A stretch of DNA of 37,673 bases from Nocardia acidivorans NBRC 108247 (GCF_001625085.1 NZ_BDAW01000093.1:1-37673); one strand, 5' to 3'. Numbered from the stretch's first letter, positions 14,475 through 23,023 are shown. Translations and numbers: made by a program. The notes: a model not told the origin generated them from the letters alone.

Positions 14475-15749
14475 ATGACCAGTCCCACCCTGGAAAAACG
14501 CACCCGCGGCACCGTCACCACCGCCCGGCTGGCCCCGGCCCGCCCCGCGGTGCCGCCGGAGCTACGCATTACCGACAACCCCGCCGCGGCCGTGCTGCGG
14601 GCGGCCACGCGCGGCCCGATCTTCCGCGATATCGCCGCGCAGAGCACGGGTTTGAGCATCGCCACCGTGAATCGCCAAGTCTCGGCCCTGCTTTCGGCCG
14701 GACTGCTGCGCGAGCGCGCCGATCTGACCGCCTCCGGCGCGGTCGGCCGCCCGCGCGTTCCGTTCGAGGTGGATACCGATTCGTTCGTCACCCTGGGCGT
14801 GCACATCGGTTCCACGCTGACCCGTATCGTGGCCGCCGATCTCTCCGGCCGGATCCTGGGCGGTCTCGAAATCGCCACGCCCCAAACGGATCAGGACGCG
14901 GCGCTGACCATAGTGGCGCGCAGCGCCAAGGCGTTCCTGGATCGACTGCCGCGCCGCCGTCCGCTGTGGACGGGTGTGGCGCTGGCGGGCCGGGTCGATC
15001 CGGCCGCCGGTGTGGTGGATCATCCGCGCCTGGGCTGGCAGGCCGCGCCGGTGGCGGCGGTCTTCAGCAGTGTGCTGGATCTGCCGGTCTCGGTCTCCGC
15101 GCACGTGGAGGCGATGGCCGCCTCGGAACTGCTGCTGGCCGGGCGCGAACCCGGTGAGGGGCCGCGACCGGGTTCGAGTCTGTACATCTACGCGCGGGAA
15201 ACCGCCGGAATCGCGGTGACCCTGCATGATCGGGTGCATACGCCGGCGAACGGCCCGGGTTCCATCGCGCACCTGCCGACCGGTTCGGACGCCGATTGCA
15301 CCTGCGGCCGGCGCGGCTGCTTGGAGGCCACCATCGGTGAGCGTTACTTCCTGGAGCGCGCGGTGCGCCGCGGTCTGCTGCCCAAGCCGGAGGCGCAGCG
15401 CCGTCCGGTGATCGCCGATCTGTACCGGGCCGCCGACGCGGGTTCGGCTCCGGCGCGCGAGGCACTGCTGGAGCGAGCCGAAATCCTCGGGCGCACAGCG
15501 GCTCTGGTGCGGGATATGTTCAATCCGGATCGGGTGGTGCTGGGCGGGCAGGCTTTCACCGGGTATCGGCCCGGAATGGAGCGGGTGGCACAGGCTTTCG
15601 CCGAGAGCACCGCGTTGCCCGCGGCGGATCTGCGGATCAGCCGGTTCGGCGGGCGGGTGCAGGAGTTCGCGGCGGCGGTGACCTCGCTCAGCGTGTTCTA
15701 CGCCGATCCGGTATCGGCCATGCGCCGCGCCATTCGCACCGCGCGCTGA
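14475..15749 (+). CDS. ROK-family transcriptional regulator
   Basis: A 424-aa regulator with an N-terminal winged helix (about residues 38-85, FRDIAAQSTGLSIATVNRQV) and a C-terminal ROK sugar-kinase-like domain. The ROK zinc signature CTCGRRGCLE is intact (Cys275, Cys277, Cys282, with His266 nearby). The position that is catalytic Asp in ROK kinases is His210 here (SAHVEAMAASE where kinases have a DxxxxAxxxxE pattern), so it should sense rather than phosphorylate a ligand. The ATG has AAGGA nine bases upstream. It stands alone behind the cysteine-type leader, divergent from the gntR operon and convergent with the 14-gene monooxygenase operon. Regulation of one or both operons is an inference from position. 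Confidence 0.9.
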   Translation: MTSPTLEKRTRGTVTTARLAPARPAVPPELRITDNPAAAVLRAATRGPIFRDIAAQSTGLSIATVNRQVSALLSAGLLRERADLTASGAVGRPRVPFEVDTDSFVTLGVHIGSTLTRIVAADLSGRILGGLEIATPQTDQDAALTIVARSAKAFLDRLPRRRPLWTGVALAGRVDPAAGVVDHPRLGWQAAPVAAVFSSVLDLPVSVSAHVEAMAASELLLAGREPGEGPRPGSSLYIYARETAGIAVTLHDRVHTPANGPGSIAHLPTGSDADCTCGRRGCLEATIGERYFLERAVRRGLLPKPEAQRRPVIADLYRAADAGSAPAREALLERAEILGRTAALVRDMFNPDRVVLGGQAFTGYRPGMERVAQAFAESTALPAADLRISRFGGRVQEFAAAVTSLSVFYADPVSAMRRAIRTAR

Positions 15750-15783
15750 TTCCACGGTTCTCGCACGGATTTCACGGTTCCGA

Positions 15784-15823
15784 GGAGCCGGGCCCGGACG
15801 GTCCACGGTCCGGGTCCGGCTCC
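15784..15823. terminator. Strong hairpin terminator between convergent operons
   Basis: GGAGCCGG-CCCGGAC pairs with GTCCGGG-CCGGCTCC to give a stem of about 15-16 bp with an eight-base loop. There is no long T-run on either side. It is 35 bases after the ROK stop and probably works for both directions. Confidence 0.6.
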
Positions 15824-15827
15824 GTTG

Positions 15828-15864
15828 CCGCATCCGCGTATTGGCCCACAAAGCGCGGATGCGG
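15828..15864. terminator. Second hairpin between convergent operons
   Basis: CCGCATCCGCG (15828-15838) and CGCGGATGCGG (15854-15864) are perfect 11-bp inverted arms around a 15-base loop. It lies directly beside the first hairpin. Confidence 0.45.
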
Positions 15865-15868
15865 TGTG

Positions 15869-15911
15869 CCGCCGCTCGTTCGGGGAGTCCCCTTCCCCTC
15901 GCGAGCGGCGG
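15869..15911 (-). terminator. Third hairpin, downstream of the monooxygenase operon
   Basis: CCGCCGCTCG (15869-15878) and CGAGCGGCGG (15902-15911) are perfect 10-bp arms. The loop contains a smaller GGGGA/TCCCC stem. It starts 15 bases past the stop of the last minus-strand gene, so it is the first structure that RNA polymerase leaving that operon meets. Confidence 0.5.
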
Positions 15912-15925
15912 AGTTCTTCGGGCCG

Positions 15926-17059
15926 TCAGGCCGCACGAACGTGGGTCAGGCCCCATTCGCGGGCGAGCAGGCGATGTGAGTTCAAGCGGTCGGCGTGATC
16001 GTGGGTGACGCTGGTGATCACGAGTTCGTCCGCGCCGGTGAGCTGCTGGAGGGCGCGCAGCCGTTCGGCCACCGCGGCCGGGGAGCCGACGAACTGGGTG
16101 CTGACCCGATCCTCGACCAGACGGCGCTGATGATCGGTGAGCGGCGGCGCGGTATCGGGATCCAGGTATTGGGCCGCGCCCGCACCGCTGCGAATGCTGT
16201 AGACCCAGTGCCCGTAACTGGCGGCCAGATGGCGGGCGGTCGCATCGTCCTCGGCTACCACCACATCCGCGGAGACCACCAGATACGGGCGCGGGAAGCG
16301 CTCGGACGGTTGGAAGGCCGCGCGGTACGCCTCCACTGTCTCCACGATGGTGCCCGGTGAGACGTGGTAGTTGGCGGCGAAGGGCAGCCCCGATTCGCCT
16401 GCCAGCCGGGCGCTTTCACCGCCGCTGCTGCCGAACAGCCACAGCTGCACATCCGCGCCCTCGCCGGGGATGGCGCGCAGGTGCACGCCGTCGCTACCGG
16501 TGTAGGTGCCCGCCAGCAGATCGCGGATCTGCCGGACCTGCTCCCCGTAGGGCAGCGGCTCCGCGCCCGGCAGGTACAGCGCCTCCAGACTCGCCGCGAA
16601 CAGGGTGGTGTCGAGCAGCCGTCCCGGATTGAACGGGGCGGGCAGCACCACGCCGTCCCGCACCTCGACGGGGCGATCCGGAGCGGGCGTGGGCGGCACC
16701 CCGGCGGGACGCAGTTGCGCGCCGCGATGACCGGATCGGCCCAGACCCAGATCGAGGCGGCCGGGGTAGAGCGCGTCCACCGTACCGAACGCCTCCACCA
16801 CCGAGGCCGACGTATGGTGCCCCAATTGCACTGCGGCCGTGCCGATCCGAATGGATTCGGTGGCGGCGGCGAGCAGCCCGATCAGCGTGGTCGGCGCGGC
16901 GCTGGCCACCTGCGCGAAATGGTGTTCGGCGATCCAGAAGCGCCGGTATCCCCAGCGTTCGACCTGACGTGCCAGATCGATGGTATTGCGCAGCGCCTGC
17001 CTGGCATCTGAGCCGACGCTGATCGGGGACAGGTCCAGGACCGAGAGCGGAATGGTCAT
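15926..17059 (-). CDS. LLM-class flavin-dependent monooxygenase (YhbW/MsnO8-like)
   Basis: A 377-aa luciferase-like TIM-barrel protein. Hallmarks are LDLSPISVGSDARQAL near the start, GYRRFWIAEHHF at about 37-48, SIRIGTAAVQLGHHTSASVVEAFGTVDALYPGRLDLGLGRSG (given in pieces: IRIGTAAVQLGHH, GTVDALYPGRLDLGLGRSG) and LAREWGL at the end. These match the subgroup that contains E. coli YhbW. It needs FMNH2 from a reductase, presumably the one at 29318. It is the last gene of the operon and overlaps the DUF1684 stop by ATGA. The substrate is unknown. Confidence 0.88.
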   Translation of the reverse strand: MTIPLSVLDLSPISVGSDARQALRNTIDLARQVERWGYRRFWIAEHHFAQVASAAPTTLIGLLAAATESIRIGTAAVQLGHHTSASVVEAFGTVDALYPGRLDLGLGRSGHRGAQLRPAGVPPTPAPDRPVEVRDGVVLPAPFNPGRLLDTTLFAASLEALYLPGAEPLPYGEQVRQIRDLLAGTYTGSDGVHLRAIPGEGADVQLWLFGSSGGESARLAGESGLPFAANYHVSPGTIVETVEAYRAAFQPSERFPRPYLVVSADVVVAEDDATARHLAASYGHWVYSIRSGAGAAQYLDPDTAPPLTDHQRRLVEDRVSTQFVGSPAAVAERLRALQQLTGADELVITSVTHDHADRLNSHRLLAREWGLTHVRAA

Positions 17060-17859
17060 GCCTGCTGCCCCTTACGCGGATCCTGTTCGCCCGCGGTGAT
17101 TTCCGTGCCCAGACGGTTCTCCGCCGGAGCGATCGGGCAGGTCGCGTAATCGGTGAAGGCGCAGGGCAGATTGGCCGCGCGGTTGAAGTCCAGCAGCACG
17201 GTGCCATCGGCGGCCGGGCGCGGCAGGTCCAGCCGGCGCGCGCCGCCGTAGGTGCTGACGCCGCTGGTGCCGTCGGTGAAGAGCAGGTGCAGGCCGGAGG
17301 TCTGATTACCGAAGACGACCAGGCTGTGTTCGGCCCCGTCCAGTTCGAAAGTGACTGTGCCGGTGGCGACATGGTGGTGTTCCAGACCCGCCACCACCGC
17401 GCCGGTGGTGACCACGCGGGCGACCTCGAAGGGCGTGAATCGGCCGGTGAGAACCCAGCGCGGGTCCGGCGCGAAGGCCGGGATGGCGGTGAACGCGGCC
17501 AGCGCCGGCGCCGCCGGATCGTGTACGCGCAGTGCGAATTGCCCACTGCGGCGGATGACTTCGATGATCCGGTCGCCGGTGTGCACCTCCAGACCGGGCG
17601 CGCCTTCACCCGGGGTCAGTGTGGTGACGCCGGTGAGCACCGCGCCATTGAACCTCAACGCACCGGATTCGTCTGTCACATACACGTTTTGGGCATCGGC
17701 GCGCCAACTGCCGGGCAGGTCCTCGAAGGTCTCGCCGGTGCGGCCCAACCAGTTCAGGGCGGTCAGACTGAGCCAGCCCAGCGGTTGACTCGCCCAGGCC
17801 GCGCGCTCGGAACGCCAGGTGGCCCACTGCTGTTCGAATTCGGTGACGGTGGCGGTCAT
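17056..17859 (-). CDS. DUF1684 domain-containing protein
   Basis: A 267-aa soluble protein. The C-terminal signature is clear: STYGGARRLDLPRP, then LLDFNRAANLPCAFTDYATC and PIAPAENRLGTEITAGE. The function of DUF1684 is unknown; it often neighbours oxidoreductases in actinobacteria. The frame is open far upstream, but the ATG at 17859 is chosen because it overlaps the preceding monooxygenase stop as ATGA and gives the usual MTATVTEFEQQWATWR start. Its cysteine-flanked Asn/Arg-rich C-terminus could be a binding site, but I cannot support a reaction. Confidence 0.9.
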   Translation of the reverse strand: MTATVTEFEQQWATWRSERAAWASQPLGWLSLTALNWLGRTGETFEDLPGSWRADAQNVYVTDESGALRFNGAVLTGVTTLTPGEGAPGLEVHTGDRIIEVIRRSGQFALRVHDPAAPALAAFTAIPAFAPDPRWVLTGRFTPFEVARVVTTGAVVAGLEHHHVATGTVTFELDGAEHSLVVFGNQTSGLHLLFTDGTSGVSTYGGARRLDLPRPAADGTVLLDFNRAANLPCAFTDYATCPIAPAENRLGTEITAGEQDPRKGQQA

Positions 17860-19220
17860 GACGCTCGTACTCCTTCGGTGCCGTGCTGTGGATGGCGCAG
17901 ACCGAGGTGGTCGCGCAGGGTGGGGCCGGTGTACTCGGTGCGGAAGCTGCCGAGCTCCTGGAGTTCGGGGATCACCCGCTCGACGAATTCGTCGAGCCCG
18001 GTGGGGGTGAGATGCGGGACCAGTACGAATCCGTCGGCGGCATCGCTCTGTACGTAGTGGTCGATGGCGACCGCGACCTCGCGGGGAGTGCCGACGAACT
18101 GCTGGCGGGCGGTGGTCTCGATGATCAGGTCGCGAATGCTCAGCCGCTCCGCTTCGGCCCTGGCGCGCCAGGCGTCGGCCACCGCGCGCGGATCCTTGGC
18201 GTGCCGCACCCGGCCGCGGGTGATATCGGCATTGTCGACCGGATCGATCTCGGGCAGTGGGCCGTCCGGATCGTAGGCGGACAGGTCGCGGCCCCACACC
18301 TGCTCCAGGAAGGCGATGGCGGTCTGCGGACTCACCTGTTGACGGCGAATCCGGCGCGCGTTCTCCGCCGCCTCCTCGGCGGTGTCGCCGAGCACGAATC
18401 CGGCGGCGGGCAGGATCTTCAGATCGTCGCGGGCGCGACCGTACTTGGCCAGGCGATCCTTCACATCGGTGTAGAATCGCTGCCCGTCCTCGAGCTCACC
18501 GTGCGCACTGAAGATGACATCGGCCTTGGCGGCGGCGAATTCGCGGCCGTCATCGGAGTCACCGGCTTGGATCTGCACCGGGTAGCCCTGTGGGCTGCGC
18601 GGCAGCACGAATTCGCCCCGAATGTCGAATTGTTCACTGCTGAAACGCACTTCGGGGGCGGGCCGGGCGAAGACACCGCGCTCGCGATCGACCAGCAGCG
18701 CGTCGGCGGACCAGCTGTCCCACAGCGCGCGGGTCGCCTCCACCACCTCGTTGGCGCGCGTGTACCGCTTGGCGTGCTCCAGATAGCCGCCGCGCCGGAA
18801 GTTCTCGCCCGTGAAGGCGTCCGAGGAGGTGACCGCGTTCCACGCCGCGCGCCCACCGGACAGATGGTCCAGCGAGGCGAATTGCCGTGCCAGTTCGAAG
18901 GGTTCGTTGTAGGTGGTGTTGATGGTGCCTGCGAGTCCGAGATGCGTGGTCACCGCGGCGAGCGCGTTCAGCACCGTGAAGGTGTCCGGCCGCCCCACCA
19001 CATCCAGATCGTGGATGCGCCCGCGATGTTCGCGCAGCCGCAGGCCCTCGGCGAGGAAGAAGAAGTCGAAGAGGCCGCGTTCGGCGGTGCGCGCCAGGTG
19101 GACGAAGGAGTCGAAGTCGATCTGACTGCCCGAGCCCGGATCGGTCCACACCGTGTGGTGGTTGACGCCCGGGAAGTGGGCGGCGAGGTGAACCTGCTTG
19201 CGCAGGCGTTGTTCCGGCAC
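17856..19220 (-). CDS. NtaA/SnaA/DszA-family FMN-dependent monooxygenase
   Basis: A 454-aa luciferase-like monooxygenase of the long group that includes nitrilotriacetate monooxygenase NtaA, SnaA and dibenzothiophene-sulfone monooxygenase DszA. Evidence: HFPGVNHHTVW near residue 15, DFFFLAEGLRLREH at about 52-65, FELARQFASLDHLSGGRAAWN (pieces: LARQFASLDHLSGG, AAWNAVTSS), the substrate-lid insertion with YTRANEVVEATRALWDSW, PQGYPVQIQAGDS and VGTPREVA. It starts at GTG 19220 with GGAGCAACC upstream, nine bases after the previous gene. It probably oxidises an organosulfur or organonitrogen compound taken up by the adjacent transporters. Confidence 0.9.
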   Translation of the reverse strand: MPEQRLRKQVHLAAHFPGVNHHTVWTDPGSGSQIDFDSFVHLARTAERGLFDFFFLAEGLRLREHRGRIHDLDVVGRPDTFTVLNALAAVTTHLGLAGTINTTYNEPFELARQFASLDHLSGGRAAWNAVTSSDAFTGENFRRGGYLEHAKRYTRANEVVEATRALWDSWSADALLVDRERGVFARPAPEVRFSSEQFDIRGEFVLPRSPQGYPVQIQAGDSDDGREFAAAKADVIFSAHGELEDGQRFYTDVKDRLAKYGRARDDLKILPAAGFVLGDTAEEAAENARRIRRQQVSPQTAIAFLEQVWGRDLSAYDPDGPLPEIDPVDNADITRGRVRHAKDPRAVADAWRARAEAERLSIRDLIIETTARQQFVGTPREVAVAIDHYVQSDAADGFVLVPHLTPTGLDEFVERVIPELQELGSFRTEYTGPTLRDHLGLRHPQHGTEGVRAS

Positions 19221-19229
19221 GGTTGCTCC

Positions 19230-20339
19230 TCAGGCGTGGGCGTAGCGATTGACGGGGCGCGGGAGACCGAGGCGCTCGCGCAGGGTGGGGCGCGCCGGGA
19301 CAGCGCCGGGACGCGCGGACAGCGCGGGGGCAAGCTGTGCCAGCGCCGTGGTCAGCGCCAGTGGGCGCAGCACCACTCCGTCCGCGTGGCAATCGGTTTC
19401 GATCCGCGACAGCAGCGCCCGCAACTCCGCCGGGGTGCCGATGTGGAAGAGGGTGGCGGGTGCGCCGGTCGAGGTCCAGTCCTCCAGCTGGGATACCTCG
19501 AGGGCCGCGGTATCGGCGGTAGCGGCGAGGTGGATGTCGATATCCAGCAGGATGCGAACCTGATTCGAATCGCGGCCGGTGGCGGCCACCGCCGCGCGCA
19601 ATTCGGTGCGCAGCGCGGCGGCCGCGTCCAGATCGCGCGCGGTGATGCGAATGAGGTCGGCGCGGTGCACCGCGACCCGGGTGCTGTGCGCATCGGCGGC
19701 GCGGATCGCGATCGGCGGTTGTCCCTGCGGCGGTCGCGGGGTGATGGACGGGCCCTTCACCGAGAAGTTGTCGCCGACGAAATCGATGTAGTGCAGCCGA
19801 TCACGATCGATGAAGCGGCCGGTCGCGGCATCGCGGATCTCGGCGTCGTCCTCCCACGAATCCCACAGTCGGGCAAAGACTTCGATCGTCTCGTCGGCCT
19901 CGAACCAGCGCGAGTGCGGATCCTGCTCGGATTTGCGCCCGAAGAGCGCGGCCTCGCCCTCACCCGAGACGGTGACCTCCACTCCAGCCCGGCCGTAGGT
20001 CGCGAAGTCCAGGCTCGCAATGGCTTTGGAGAGGTGGAAGGGTTCGGTGTGCGTCACCGGAGCCTGGGGAATCAGGCCGATGCGCTTGGTCGGCGCGGCC
20101 ACGCGGGCGGCGATGGCGACCGCGTCCAGGCGGCCCACCGCGCCGGCGGCCTGGAGTGCGAACGAATCCGGGAGGAAGGCGAAGTCGATGCCCGCCGCCT
20201 CGGCGGCACGCAGCGCGTCGACCCAGTACGCCCCGGTGAACAGCTCCTCGGCACGGGAATCCGGGCGACGCCAGGAGGCGGGGTGCGCACCGGTTCCGGC
20301 GAGTTCCAGGCCCAATAGCAACGGTGTGGGGTGCGGCAT
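19230..20339 (-). CDS. LLM-class flavin-dependent monooxygenase
   Basis: A 369-370-aa luciferase-like protein. It shares the LLM layout with the 17856 gene (AAEAAGIDFAFLPDSFALQ, LSKAIASLDFATYGRAGVEVT, ETIEVFARLWDSWEDD, ITPRPPQGQPPIAIRAADA, IGTPAELRALL) but is shorter and has a divergent active-site region, with YGRAG in place of LSGGR. The ATG at 20339 has AAAGGA seven bases upstream; a GTG one codon earlier (20342) would overlap the ATPase stop as GTGA. Two differing LLM enzymes in tandem suggest either two substrates or sequential oxidations. It is FMNH2-dependent by family. Confidence 0.87.
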   Translation of the reverse strand: MPHPTPLLLGLELAGTGAHPASWRRPDSRAEELFTGAYWVDALRAAEAAGIDFAFLPDSFALQAAGAVGRLDAVAIAARVAAPTKRIGLIPQAPVTHTEPFHLSKAIASLDFATYGRAGVEVTVSGEGEAALFGRKSEQDPHSRWFEADETIEVFARLWDSWEDDAEIRDAATGRFIDRDRLHYIDFVGDNFSVKGPSITPRPPQGQPPIAIRAADAHSTRVAVHRADLIRITARDLDAAAALRTELRAAVAATGRDSNQVRILLDIDIHLAATADTAALEVSQLEDWTSTGAPATLFHIGTPAELRALLSRIETDCHADGVVLRPLALTTALAQLAPALSARPGAVPARPTLRERLGLPRPVNRYAHA

Positions 20340-21955
20340 CACGCGGTCCTTTCGAGCGGGGCGGCCACGGCGGGGCGCGGTACCGCCGCCAGCAGTTCGC
20401 GGGTGTATTCATGCGAGGGATCGGCGAAAAGCACCGCGGTAGGCGCGGTTTCGACAATCACGCCCTGGCGCATGACGGCTACGCGATCGGCCAGGCGGCG
20501 CACCACCGCCAAATCGTGGGAGATGAACAGGTAGGCCAGATTGAGTTCGGCCCGCAACTGTTCGAGCAGGTCCAGGATCTGCGCCTGCACCGAGACATCC
20601 AGTGCCGAAACGGGTTCGTCGAGAACCAGCAGCTCCGGGCGCAGCGCCAGCGCGCGGGCGATGGCCACCCGCTGGCGCTGCCCACCGGAGAGTTCGGCGG
20701 GGCGGCGATCCAGATAGGCGGCGGGCAGCGCGACCTGATCGAGCAGTTCGGCCACGGCGTCCCGCCGGGACCGGCGATCACCGATTCCGTAGGCCTGCAA
20801 CGGCTCCGAGACGATCCGGCCGATGGTGAGTTTGGGATTCAGCGAGACGTACGGGTTCTGATAGACCACCTGGACGCGCCGCCGGAACTCGCGCAGTTTC
20901 GCGCCGCGCAGGCCGCCGATCTCCTGACCGTCGAAGGTGACCGTGCCCGCGTCCGGCCGTTCCAGCCGGGCGATGATCCGGGCGGTGGTGGACTTTCCGG
21001 AGCCGGATTCGCCGACCACCGCGAGGGTTTCACCGCGGCGGACGTCCAGTGAAACGTTATCCACAGCCGTCAACAGGGTGCTGTGCGAGATGTGGAAAAC
21101 TTTGCGCAGGCCTTGCGCGCAGAGCAGTGACGGGGTGTCGGCGAGTTCGGGGCGGGGCGGGACATCGGTGTCGAGGCCGGGTGCGGCGGCGATCAACCTG
21201 CGGGTGTACTCGTGCTGTGGATTACCGAGAACCGCGGCGGTATCACCGGATTCGACGACGCGGCCGTGCTGCATGACCACGATACGGTCGGCCCGTTCGG
21301 CGGCGACGGCCAGATCATGGGTGATGAGCAGCACCGAACTGCCGGTTGCGGCGGTGCGACCGGCCAGATGGTCCAGGATCCGGCGCTGCACGGTCACATC
21401 CAGGGCACTGGTCGGCTCATCGGCGATCACCAGTTCGGGTGCGCAGGCCAGCGCGATGCCGATGAGCACGCGCTGCCGCTGACCGCCGGAGAGGTCCTGG
21501 GGATACTGGCGCGCCCGCGTCTCGGGGCGATCCAGTCCGGCCTCGGTGAGAATGCGCACGGCCTCGACGGCGGCGGTGCGGCGGTCGGCCCGGCCGTGAA
21601 TGCGCAGCACCTCCGCCACCTGATCACCGATGCGCAGCACCGGATTCAGCGCGGTACCGGGATCCTGCGGCACCAGACCGATGCGCGCGCCCCGAATCGC
21701 TTGCAGCGTGCGATTATTCGCCTGATCGAGACGCTCGCCCGCGAAGCTGATGGCGCCGCCGGTGAGCACGCCGCCGTTCAGCAGGCCGATCACCGCGTGC
21801 GCGAGCGTGGACTTGCCGGAGCCGGATTCGCCGACCAGCGCGACCGTCTCACCGGCCCGCACCTCCAGCGATACGCCGTCGACCGCGGTGGTGGTCCCGG
21901 TACTCCCCCGGTACTCGACCCGCAGGTCGCTGATGCTCAACAGTGCGGCGCTCAT
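20339..21955 (-). CDS. Fused double ABC ATPase, Dpp/Opp/Gsi type
   Basis: A 538-aa protein holding two complete ATPase domains. Domain 1 has GESGSGKS near residue 40 and signature LSGGQRQRVLIGIALA. Domain 2 has a second GESGSGKS near 320, signature LSGGQRQRVAIARALAL, Walker B LLVLDEPVSALD and switch FISHDLAVV. The fusion resembles GsiA of the glutathione importer and other DppD-DppF fusions. The frame is open further upstream, but the ATG at 21955 (MSAALLSISDLRVEY) overlaps the permease stop by ATGA and starts exactly where the domain does. It drives the two permeases at 21952 and 23016. Confidence 0.93.
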   Translation of the reverse strand: MSAALLSISDLRVEYRGSTGTTTAVDGVSLEVRAGETVALVGESGSGKSTLAHAVIGLLNGGVLTGGAISFAGERLDQANNRTLQAIRGARIGLVPQDPGTALNPVLRIGDQVAEVLRIHGRADRRTAAVEAVRILTEAGLDRPETRARQYPQDLSGGQRQRVLIGIALACAPELVIADEPTSALDVTVQRRILDHLAGRTAATGSSVLLITHDLAVAAERADRIVVMQHGRVVESGDTAAVLGNPQHEYTRRLIAAAPGLDTDVPPRPELADTPSLLCAQGLRKVFHISHSTLLTAVDNVSLDVRRGETLAVVGESGSGKSTTARIIARLERPDAGTVTFDGQEIGGLRGAKLREFRRRVQVVYQNPYVSLNPKLTIGRIVSEPLQAYGIGDRRSRRDAVAELLDQVALPAAYLDRRPAELSGGQRQRVAIARALALRPELLVLDEPVSALDVSVQAQILDLLEQLRAELNLAYLFISHDLAVVRRLADRVAVMRQGVIVETAPTAVLFADPSHEYTRELLAAVPRPAVAAPLERTA

Positions 21956-22821
21956 CGGGCATTGTCCTTGTGCAGGGCGCGGGCCACGCGCTGGGTGGCG
22001 AGCACCAGGGCGATGATCACCAGGCCGGGCAGGGTGGTCAGCCACCAGGCGGTGGCCAGGAAGTTCCGGCCCTCGGAGATGAGCGAGCCCCACTCCGGGG
22101 TGGGTGGCACCGCGCCGTAGCCGAGGAAGCTGAGCGAGGCCACGAACAGCACCGCCATGCCGAAGTCGATCACCGCCAGCGCGGCCACCGGACCGTAGGC
22201 ATTGCGCAGCACATGCCGGAACAGCACGGTGTGCCAGCGCACGCCGGAGGCGAAGGCGGCCTCTACGAACGGTGCGCTCCGCACCCGCAGCACCTCACCG
22301 CGGATGACGCGGGCGAAGCGGGCGATGAGCGAAACACCCACGGCGATGGCCACATTGCGGGTACCCATACCCAGCACCGTGATCAGCGTCAGGGATACCA
22401 GCAGGTCCGGGATCGAGAGCAGGACATCGGCGAAGCGCATGATCACACCGTCGACCCAACCGCCCGCCGCGCCCGCGATCAGGCCGATCAGCGAACCGGC
22501 CACCAGTCCGAGCAGCACGGCGAAGACGGTGGCGCTGATCGAGAGTCCCGCGCCGTGCACCATCCGCGTGTACAGGTCGCGGCCCAGATTGTCGGTACCG
22601 AACCAGTGCTGCGCATCGGGTCCGCGCAGCTTCTGCGCGGGCACGCCGCGCAGCGGATCGCCACCGGCGAAGATCGAGGGGAAGGCGGCCCAGCCGAGAA
22701 TGAGCAACAGCACCGCACCCGCGAGCAGCAGACCGGCATCACTCCGGATCCAGGTCAACGCCGCTCGCACGGGAAGAATTGGCGCAGTGCGGGTTTCGGG
22801 CAGCACCGTGGTCTCAGACAT
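21952..22821 (-). CDS. ABC permease, DppC type
   Basis: A 289-aa inner-membrane permease. An N-terminal helix (about 30-50) is followed by the DppC/OppC signature GTDNLGRDLYTRMVHGA at about 98-114, and the EAA loop EVLRVRSAPFVEAAFASGV followed by LFRHVLRN. Start ATG 22821 (MSETTVLPE) is chosen over an upstream one because the Dpp-like sequence begins here and it overlaps the small gene by eight bases. It pairs with the 23016 permease to form the channel. Confidence 0.92.
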   Translation of the reverse strand: MSETTVLPETRTAPILPVRAALTWIRSDAGLLLAGAVLLLILGWAAFPSIFAGGDPLRGVPAQKLRGPDAQHWFGTDNLGRDLYTRMVHGAGLSISATVFAVLLGLVAGSLIGLIAGAAGGWVDGVIMRFADVLLSIPDLLVSLTLITVLGMGTRNVAIAVGVSLIARFARVIRGEVLRVRSAPFVEAAFASGVRWHTVLFRHVLRNAYGPVAALAVIDFGMAVLFVASLSFLGYGAVPPTPEWGSLISEGRNFLATAWWLTTLPGLVIIALVLATQRVARALHKDNAR

Positions 22822-23023
22822 CGCCGGTCCCGCTCTCGGCGTACCAGTACGCGAAGCCTGGATCGAGCATCGCATGCGTCAGGGGAATCACCCGCAGGCG
22901 CCTACGCGGCTCGGAATCCGCTGCGGCACTGTCCTTCCCGCCGGTGCCGAGCGTCAGCACGACCAGGGCCTGAGCGGTGATCGCGAGTATCGCGACGGCG
23001 AGCAGATCGAGACTCTCAAACAT
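22814..23023 (-). CDS. Small membrane protein between the two permeases (69 aa)
   Basis: A 69-aa protein with one hydrophobic segment (about residues 7-27, LLAVAILAITAQALVVLTLG) and a basic, Tyr/Trp-containing tail (RRRLRVIPLT, FAYWYAES). It overlaps the upstream permease end by eight bases and the downstream permease start by eight bases, and it uses the reading frame needed to keep the operon continuous. That arrangement argues it is translated. I do not recognise a family. It may be an accessory or stabilising subunit of the importer. Confidence 0.6.
   Translation of the reverse strand: MFESLDLLAVAILAITAQALVVLTLGTGGKDSAAADSEPRRRLRVIPLTHAMLDPGFAYWYAESGTGDV

Noticed and set aside
17860..18297. 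Upstream extension of the DUF1684 reading frame into the neighbouring monooxygenase
   Set aside because: The frame is open by chance. The ATGA overlap at 17856-17859 and the family start place the true start at 17859.
17883..20318. 811-codon plus-strand frame opposite two luciferase-like genes
   Set aside because: It is an antisense shadow: the opposite strand carries intact LLM motifs and coupled starts, while this frame shows none.
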